Shown in pieces: positions 57,771 through 64,000 of a stretch of DNA of 64,000 nt. The position numbers and the translations under genes were made by a program. The stretch spans positions 16,116,404-16,180,403 of the forward strand of contig NC_081183.1 in the NCBI RefSeq assembly GCF_029867415.1. The letters run 5' to 3'. The notes under the pieces were generated by a model. The model was not told where the DNA came from, searched no databases, and was given only the letters and a program-made list of their open reading frames with translations. Position 1 is the first letter of the stretch, and each line of letters begins with the position of its first letter. This DNA is from Vicia villosa. Its lineage: Eukaryota; Streptophyta; Magnoliopsida; Fabales; Fabaceae.

Positions 57771-59797
57771 TTTACAATTATATTTTTTAAAACAAAACAT
57801 TCCCAGGTTATTACGTTTTTCAGAAATCAGGATACCATTCTTCTTCCCCAAACGTAAACCTAGCATATCTCCATGAAAATCTCTGCCTTCCACGATACTG
57901 AATCACCATTCCATCCTTGAATTTCGTTTGGGGCTGAATTTCGTTACTGAATCTCTGAATTTCGTCTTCTCCTTCCACCTTCGCAAAGCTCTTCGTCTTC
58001 TCCTTCACTTCGTGGTTGAGTAACAACGATAAACATCTGCCTCCGGCTGACTTCGTCTTCCCCTTCGTCTTCTCCTTCTCTTTGTCGACTTCTCCTGTCA
58101 CACTTCTTCTTCTCCCTCGGTGAGTCGATTTCACATTCCCTCTACTACTCTACTAGCAGTACTGTTAATTTTTATTTAATCTAGTTGATAGCCCTTGTGG
58201 AATAATTAGGTTCATTAGCATTGTAATTGATTGTGGGATGTGATATATGATTTAAGAATGAAAACATTATTGAGTGATTTAGCACTGAGGTAGTTGCTGG
58301 TGTATTGTTAATTGATACTTGCTGTTCATATTACATGTTATTGTTCTTGCATTGGAACAGAGAATTTTTATTTCAGGTTAGGTATCAAAAGGAAATATTT
58401 ACATATTGATATTGATGATAGTAGTTTTAATATGCCATTTTCTTATTTTTCTTAATTCAATTAAATTTTTGGAGCAAGATGTTGGTCTGAGCATGTAAAT
58501 TCTGAACCAAGCATTTTATGATTTGAGTCCTATCTTAGAATGGGTTATTTCTAAGTTGATTTTGTGATTTGAGTCCTATTTGTGATTTGAGTCCTATTTG
58601 TAGAACCTCAAAAGTTATGGTTAGCTTGAAGTTCGTGGGGGCTTTTGGATTAATTTAAACCAAATTGACATTTAAGGTTTAAGAGTCAAATAAAGTGGTA
58701 ATGGCATATTTGGATAGTTTATTCTTATTGGTTTTATTCAATTGTGTTCCAGGTTGTGTAGGAGATCAGTTTTAATTAAGTTGTTACTTGTAGGTTTATA
58801 AGATAACTGTAGGTTGTTTTGCGTTGTTTTGTTTGTCTAAATGACTCCAAGTATCAAGCTAAATGAACTTGTTGGTTTTTAAGCTATGGAGTATGACCTC
58901 ATTTTTATGTATACTCACATTAATGCACTACTTATGCTCAATAAATACACATGTAAAAATGCTTGTCTATCCATGTCATTTTATACTCTTCAATTAAGTT
59001 TTTTATTTTATATTTTTCAGGAATATCTTTTCTAGATAGGGGTTACATGTGAAGAGTGAAAGTTTGATCGTTTTCAAGAATCTTACATTGTGTGGGTCTA
59101 GAAGTTGCTTACTACTATACAGGTAATTAATTGTTCTCTCTCGCCAAAGTAATATGTTGCGTTTTATTGCTTCGGATTCATTCCGTGTATCCTTTGCGTT
59201 TTGACAGAAACGCATTATACCGTTATGTGCCTTAATAATTAGTTGTTTTTGTTTAGCTTAATTAAGACATGAGTGATAGATTCTAAACTGTGTTAATGTT
59301 TTAATGTATTGAAGTTTTAACATGAGTGATAGATTCTAAATTGTTTTAATATTGTTTTAATAGATAGATATAAGAGAGGTTTATGTTATAATATATTTGT
59401 GGTAGACTAGAGAGGTTGCATGTTAAATCTAATAGTTTTGTACCATAATTTTTCCCTACCAGCCTGTGGCTTATTTTCTCTGATTCCAGACTAAAAACAG
59501 AACAAAACACTAACAATTGAGCTACCATGTCCCTTTGTGTCATTCTCATTGGTGTAATGTAATACTCATTATTCCGACATGTGGAATATTATCTGGTTTT
59601 TAAGTGATGAACTTACTAAATTTGTAACTTTTAGATTATATTAAGTAATACTCATTAATCCGACATGTGGAATATTCTTGATGTCAATTTCGTTAATCGT
59701 TAAGTGATGAACTTACTAACTTTGTGAATTGAATTCGCTATAGGGGTTACTTGTGAAGAGTGAAAGTTTGATCGTTGTTGTTTAGCTTAATTAAGAC
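57771..59797. other. 5' leader region of the CACTA element
   Basis: About 2 kb with no convincing coding exon. CTTCTCCTTC-rich sequence (57,960-58,130) followed by CTCGGTGAGTCGA near 58,117 could be a non-coding first exon with a splice donor. Several short segments occur twice (see findings). Confidence 0.4.
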
Positions 59798-62700
59798 ATG
59801 GATAAGACATGGATGAATTCAAACCGATTGTCGAAAGAGTACGAGAAAGGGGTATGGGAATTCGTTAAGTTTGCGGTTGCGCACTCTAAAGACCCGATTC
59901 GAATGGCGTGTCCTTGCATGGGTTGCTGTTATGGGGGTAAGGTTGACGGGAATCAGTTGGCATCGCATTTACTACGGTTTGGAATTGATAAAAGTTATAC
60001 AGTTTGGAGTTTGCATGGTGAGAAAAGTAACGGGAATGTTGAGTCGAGGTGTAATACGAAGTATGCTTCAAACGACGATTGCACAGACACATACGATTGT
60101 GATCGAGTCGAAGAGATTGCAGAAGCGCTTGAAGAAGATCTTGAGGATTGTCCCAAAATGTTCGAGAGGTTGGTAGGCGATGCAGAGAAACCATTGTATG
60201 ATGGTTGTTCAAAATTCACAAGATTGTCTACGGTGTTAAAGTTGTACAACTGAAAGGCGGACAATGGATGGTCGGATAAAAGTTTCACAGAGTTATTAAC
60301 CCTTATGAAAGATATGCTACTAGAGGATAATGTTCTTCCCAATCGAACGTATGAAGCCAAAAAGATGTTGTCCTCTATTGGCATGAGCTATGATAAGATA
60401 CATGCATGTCCAAACGATTGCGTTTTGTTTCGAAACGAGTATGCAGCGTTGAATGAGTGTCCTAAATGCGGTGCCCCTCGATATAAGAAAAAGTTGTCTC
60501 CGACCAAAGTCTTATGGTATTTTCCTATAATTTTGAGATTTAGACGCATGTATCGTAGTGAAACTGATTCAAGACACTTGACTTGGCATGCAGATGAAAG
60601 AATTATTGATGGAAAGTTGCGACATCTGTCAGACTCACCACAGTGGATGAAAGTTAATAGTGAATATCCTGAATTTGGAAAAGAAGCAAGAAACCTTCGC
60701 TTGTCATTGTCTACTGATGGAATGAACCCGCATGGTATTCAAAGTATCTCGCATAGCACATGGCCTGTGATTCTTATGATTTATAACCTACCTCCGTGGC
60801 TATGTATGAAGTGTAAGTACATGATGTTATCTATGCTAATTTCTGGGCCTAAACAACCAGGGAATGACATAGACGTATACTTGGCACCCTTAATCGAAGA
60901 TTTAAAGTTTTTGTGGGAGAACGGTGTGGAGGTTTACGATGGGTATAGGAAAGAAAGTTTCAACTTGAGGGCGATGTTGTTTGGAACAATTAATGATTTT
61001 CCAGCATACGGAAATCTACCCGGGTACAGCAATAAAGGTCAAAAAGCATGTCCTGTTTGTGAAGATGAAACCGATACGACACGATTGGATCTTTGTCAGA
61101 AGAATGTCTTTCTCGGCCATCGTAGATTCTTAAATTCTAATCATCACTACCGTGGGTGGAGAAAAGCATTCAATGGAAAGGCCGAACAATGTACAGCCCC
61201 ACCTTTTTTGACAGGTGATCAAATTTTTGAAAAGGTGAAAGATGTGAGCACTCAGTTTGGCAAGCCTTTTGCACATTCACTTGTCAAGGGTGGGTGGAAG
61301 AAGAAGTCAATTTTTTTTGAACTTCCATATTGGAAGTCGTTGTACGTAAGACATTTCCTCGATGTTATGCATATTGAAAAAAATGTATTTGACAGCGTTA
61401 TAGGTACGTTACTCAATATACAAGGAAAGTCTAAGGATGGCCTTAACATAAGGAAGGACATGGTAAACATGGGAATGAGAACTGAATTGGGACCCATGAC
61501 GAAAGGAAGACGAACATATCTGCCACCTGCTGTTTAGACTCTATCTAGAAAGGAGAAGAAAGCATTGTGTAAGTTCCTCAGTGAAGTTAAAGTTCCAGAA
61601 GACTACTCTTCATATATTAGAAGACTTGTGTCCATGAAAGACCTCAAGTTAAAGAGTTTGAAGACGCATGATTGCCATGTTATAATGGAACATTTTTTAC
61701 CAATAGGTATACGTTCTATTCTGCCAGAAAAAGTAAGAAGCGCAATAACTAAACTGTGTTTTTTCTTCGGGTCAATTTGCAGTAAGGTGATCGATCCCGT
61801 GATCTTACCAACATTGCAAAAAGAGATAGTTGTTACTTTATGTGATCTTGAAATGTATTTTCCTCCATCGTTTTTTGACATAATGGTTCATCTAGTCGTT
61901 CATCTTGTGAAAGAGACACAATTGTGCGAACCAGCTTATATGAGATGGATGTACCCTGCTGAACGTTATATGAAAATATTAAAAGGGTACGTGAAAAACA
62001 GAAGTCGACCAGAGGGTTGTATTGCCGAACGATACATTGTTGAAGAAGCGGTTGAGTTTTGTACTAATTTTCTGTCAAATGTTCAATCAATTGGACTCCC
62101 CAAATCTCATATTGTTGAAAAAAAAGAAGGAAAAAGGCTAATTGGAAATAAAGTTGTGACAGTATCAATGGTCGAGCGGGATCAAGCGCACTTGTATGTT
62201 CTGCACAATGAGATTGAGGTTGAGCCGTATGTTGAAATGCACAAGGTTGTTCTCCGAGATTTAAATACGAATAGAAATGAGAATTGGATAGTACGAGAGA
62301 ACAATCGAAGTTTCATACCGTGGTTTAGGGAACATATTTATTCAAAGTATCATTCAGATCCTGCTTCAGTAACAGAAAGGTTGAGATGTTTAGCCTATGG
62401 TCCAAGTATAATTGTGTTTTCTTATAGCGCATATGCAATTAATGGATACACATTTTATACCAAAGAACAGGATGACAAAAGTACTATGCAAAATAGTGGT
62501 GTTACCCTGGTAGCTGAAGCAATACACATATCAAGTGCGAATGACTTAAATCCGAAATTTGCAAATTTGTCTTATTTTGGGGTTATCGAGCGCATTTTGG
62601 TGTTTGATTACACGAAGTTTCAGATTCCTGTATTTGGTTGCAAGTGGGTTGAAAATAATAATGGCATACGAATGGATAAGTCGGGATTTTTGCAAGTGGA

Positions 62701-63010
62701 TCTCAATAGGGTGGGGTACAAAGATGAGCCTTTCATTCTAGCCTCTCAAGCTAAACAAGTGTTCTATGTCAATGATCCGACAAGTACGAAATGGTCTATA
62801 GTGCTTTTATCTAACAAAATAGTTGATGAAAACATTGGAGATCAAGGTGATATTGGTGTTGGCATTGAATCTTGTACAAGAAACGATCAAAATGAGAATG
62901 AATCTTGTACTAAAAATGATCATAATGAGGGTATTTGGATCAATCCAACCGTCCGCGTTGTTAAGAGACGCGTAGAACACAATCCTACCAAGAAAAGAAA
63001 GAGACGTTAA
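59798..63010 (+). pseudogene. TNPD-like CACTA transposase, two in-frame stops
   Basis: One continuous frame of 1,071 codons broken only by TGA at 60,251-60,253 (codon 152) and TAG at 61,535-61,537 (codon 580). Domains in order: transposase-associated N-terminal zinc-like domain (MDKTWMNSNRLS, CPCMGCC), a CPKCG pair near residue 221, the Transposase_21 core (STDGMNPHG near 307; VRHFLDVMHIEKNVFD near 525), a DUF4218 region (HDCHVIMEHFLPI near 623; MRWMYPAERYMK near 713), then DUF4216 (FGVIERILVFDYTKF near 925), and a basic C-terminus (KKRKRR). The full-length protein cuts and rejoins the CACTA ends. Both stops interrupt otherwise conserved text, so they look like mutations rather than introns. 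Minus-strand ORFs here are shadows. Confidence 0.93.
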
Positions 63011-63220
63011 TGAAAAAGGTAATAGTATACGTATTCCGACTAATGTGCTTTATTCAATTTGTACCGATTGTTATATATTCAATTTGTATAGTTTTTTCAA
63101 TTTGTATTCCGATTGTTACAATACTTATTCAATTTTGGTGCATATTTTCGTTTTGTACATAAATTTTGTTAGCTTATTAATAGTGTACTAATGTGCTTTA
63201 GTTTGTTTGATACAAGTTCA
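63011..63220. other. Spacer between the CACTA genes
   Basis: T-rich, with repeated TTCAATTTGTA words. No gene. Confidence 0.5.
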
Positions 63221-64000
63221 ATGGCTAGTAATCAAGAAAACCCACAAGAAAACTCACAAGATAGAGATGCTTTGGATACAAATCCTCCACCCGATACATC
63301 ATCAAAAGAAGTTGCACGAGGCATCACCATTATGAAGGGAATCATTCGACATAGAGACCAAGAATTAATATATAATTTGGAATGGAATTCTGATAACCAA
63401 CCAATTGGTCCTAATTCTGCAAAGTTGACAAGCTATATTGGTACACTTGTTCGTTTGCATATTCCAGTCTCCGTAGCTAAATGGAATCTGAAAAGCAAAG
63501 AGTTGGACGAGAAAAAAACATGATTTGGGACGAGCTTAAGGTATCATATATGGTTGTTGTTATTATCTTGACGATAATTTGTTTAAATTACTTATACTAA
63601 CACACTCTATGCGTATGTTTGTTTGCAGAGGTCTTTTAACATACCAGATGAGCGTAAACGCTACATTCTTGGTTTGGCCGGAAAAAGATATAGAGGGTGG
63701 AAAGCTTTTTTAACAAACACCTATCTTAAGGATAAAGAAGGAAACTTTCTTGAAGAGGCCCCGGGACGTCCAAAAAAGTATGAGATCTTCATTGATGAAG
63801 AAGATTGGGTTGAGTTTGTAAATCAAAGAGATGAAGCTTTTCGGAAAAGGAGTGCCACAAATAGTGCGAGAGCATCAAAACCCGCGTATCCATACAAAAA
63901 AGGGCGTTTGGGATATGCACGCTTAGAGGAAAAAATTGTAAGCAAATAGAAATGCGTTTTAATTAATTGTCTAAATGTGTTTTATTTGACGATTTTATCA
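63221..64000 (+). pseudogene. Second CACTA gene, Transposase_24 (Ptta/En/Spm) type, frameshifted and incomplete
   Basis: Exon 1 starts MASNQENPQE at 63,221 (an upstream in-frame ATG at 63,191 is weaker) and reads GITIMKGIIRHRD, then YIGTLVRLHIP. A run of seven A near 63,511 puts the frame out by one, giving TGA at 63,521; with the shift ignored the text continues to an MIWDELK-like end and a GT donor at 63,541. An 88-bp intron ends at CAG 63,628. Exon 2 (63,629 on) reads PDERKRYILGLAGKRYRGWK and FLTNTYL, then GRLGYARLEEKI. The apparent stop at 63,949 follows a good donor GTAAGC at 63,938, so the exon probably ends at 63,937 and the gene continues outside. It likely plays the TNPA-like role. 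Confidence 0.8.

Larger units (their letters stand above)
57449..64000 (+). mobile_element. CACTA (En/Spm) DNA transposon, right part beyond window
   Basis: It starts with the terminal sequence CACTACGCCAAATTTGTC, followed by subterminal repeats, a long leader, a TNPD-like transposase ORF and the beginning of a second gene of Transposase_24 type. This is the usual CACTA order. The base triplet before it is TAG; the matching 3-bp duplicate must lie outside the window. Confidence 0.93.

Noticed and set aside
57705..58134. Minus-strand ORFs in the CACTA leader, Lys/Glu-rich
   Set aside because: Antisense to a CTTCTCC-rich stretch; low complexity and opposite to the transposon genes.

Overview
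The window is plant nuclear DNA, most likely from a large-genome legume of the tribe Fabeae or a close relative (Vicia, Pisum or Lathyrus type). The case rests on Ogre-type solo LTRs of 4 to 5 kb, Maximus/SIRE-type Ty1-copia elements, an intron-containing defensin-like (NCR-like) cysteine-rich peptide family, and the AT-rich, repeat-on-repeat structure. No ordinary housekeeping gene, tRNA or rRNA was recognised. Almost every base belongs to a transposable element or to a small tandem gene array that transposons have invaded. The species call is inference.

Layout. 1-31,966 is an older sequence, probably the 3' non-coding part of an Ogre-like element, opened by successive insertions. Element A (615-16,033, minus strand, TSD CTTGT) is a decayed SIRE/Maximus copia element. 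It is broken by a 4.8 kb Ogre-like solo LTR (6,542-11,317, TSD CTTGT) and a 1.5 kb solo LTR of another family (2,138-3,621, TSD CTCTA). Element B (17,455-26,166, minus strand, TSD CATCA) is a younger relative with nearly identical LTRs, an intact gag and an intact 409-codon extra 3' ORF, but no reverse transcriptase. A second Ogre-like solo LTR (26,652-30,682, TSD CTAAC) and a CATTGGTTGA minisatellite follow.

31,967-49,102 is a tandem array of roughly 4 kb units, each starting with a defensin-like peptide gene. Copy 1 has a premature stop. Copy 2 (40,287-40,669) is intact. Copy 3 is cut by an LTR and has a long TA microsatellite in its promoter. Each of the first two units carries an inverted repeat made of a coiled-coil gene fragment resembling the IDN2/FDM factors of RNA-directed DNA methylation, and a relict RTE-type LINE. 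Because the units are homologous, later insertions can be dated against empty sites: a Helitron (32,804-35,328), an L1-type LINE (36,915-38,768) and a Stowaway MITE (40,019-40,188) occur only in unit 1.

49,103-57,448 is a degraded retrotransposon without clear limits, holding a relict of a plant transposon protein domain and interrupted by a 2.75 kb solo LTR with TSD GGAGG. From 57,449 to the window end is a CACTA (En/Spm) transposon: terminal CACTA, subterminal repeats, a TNPD-like transposase ORF with two in-frame stops, and the start of a second (Transposase_24-like) gene that runs off the edge.

Functionally the only plausible intact host gene is defensin-like copy 2. The retrotransposon genes of element B might be expressed, but that element could move only with reverse transcriptase supplied by a relative.
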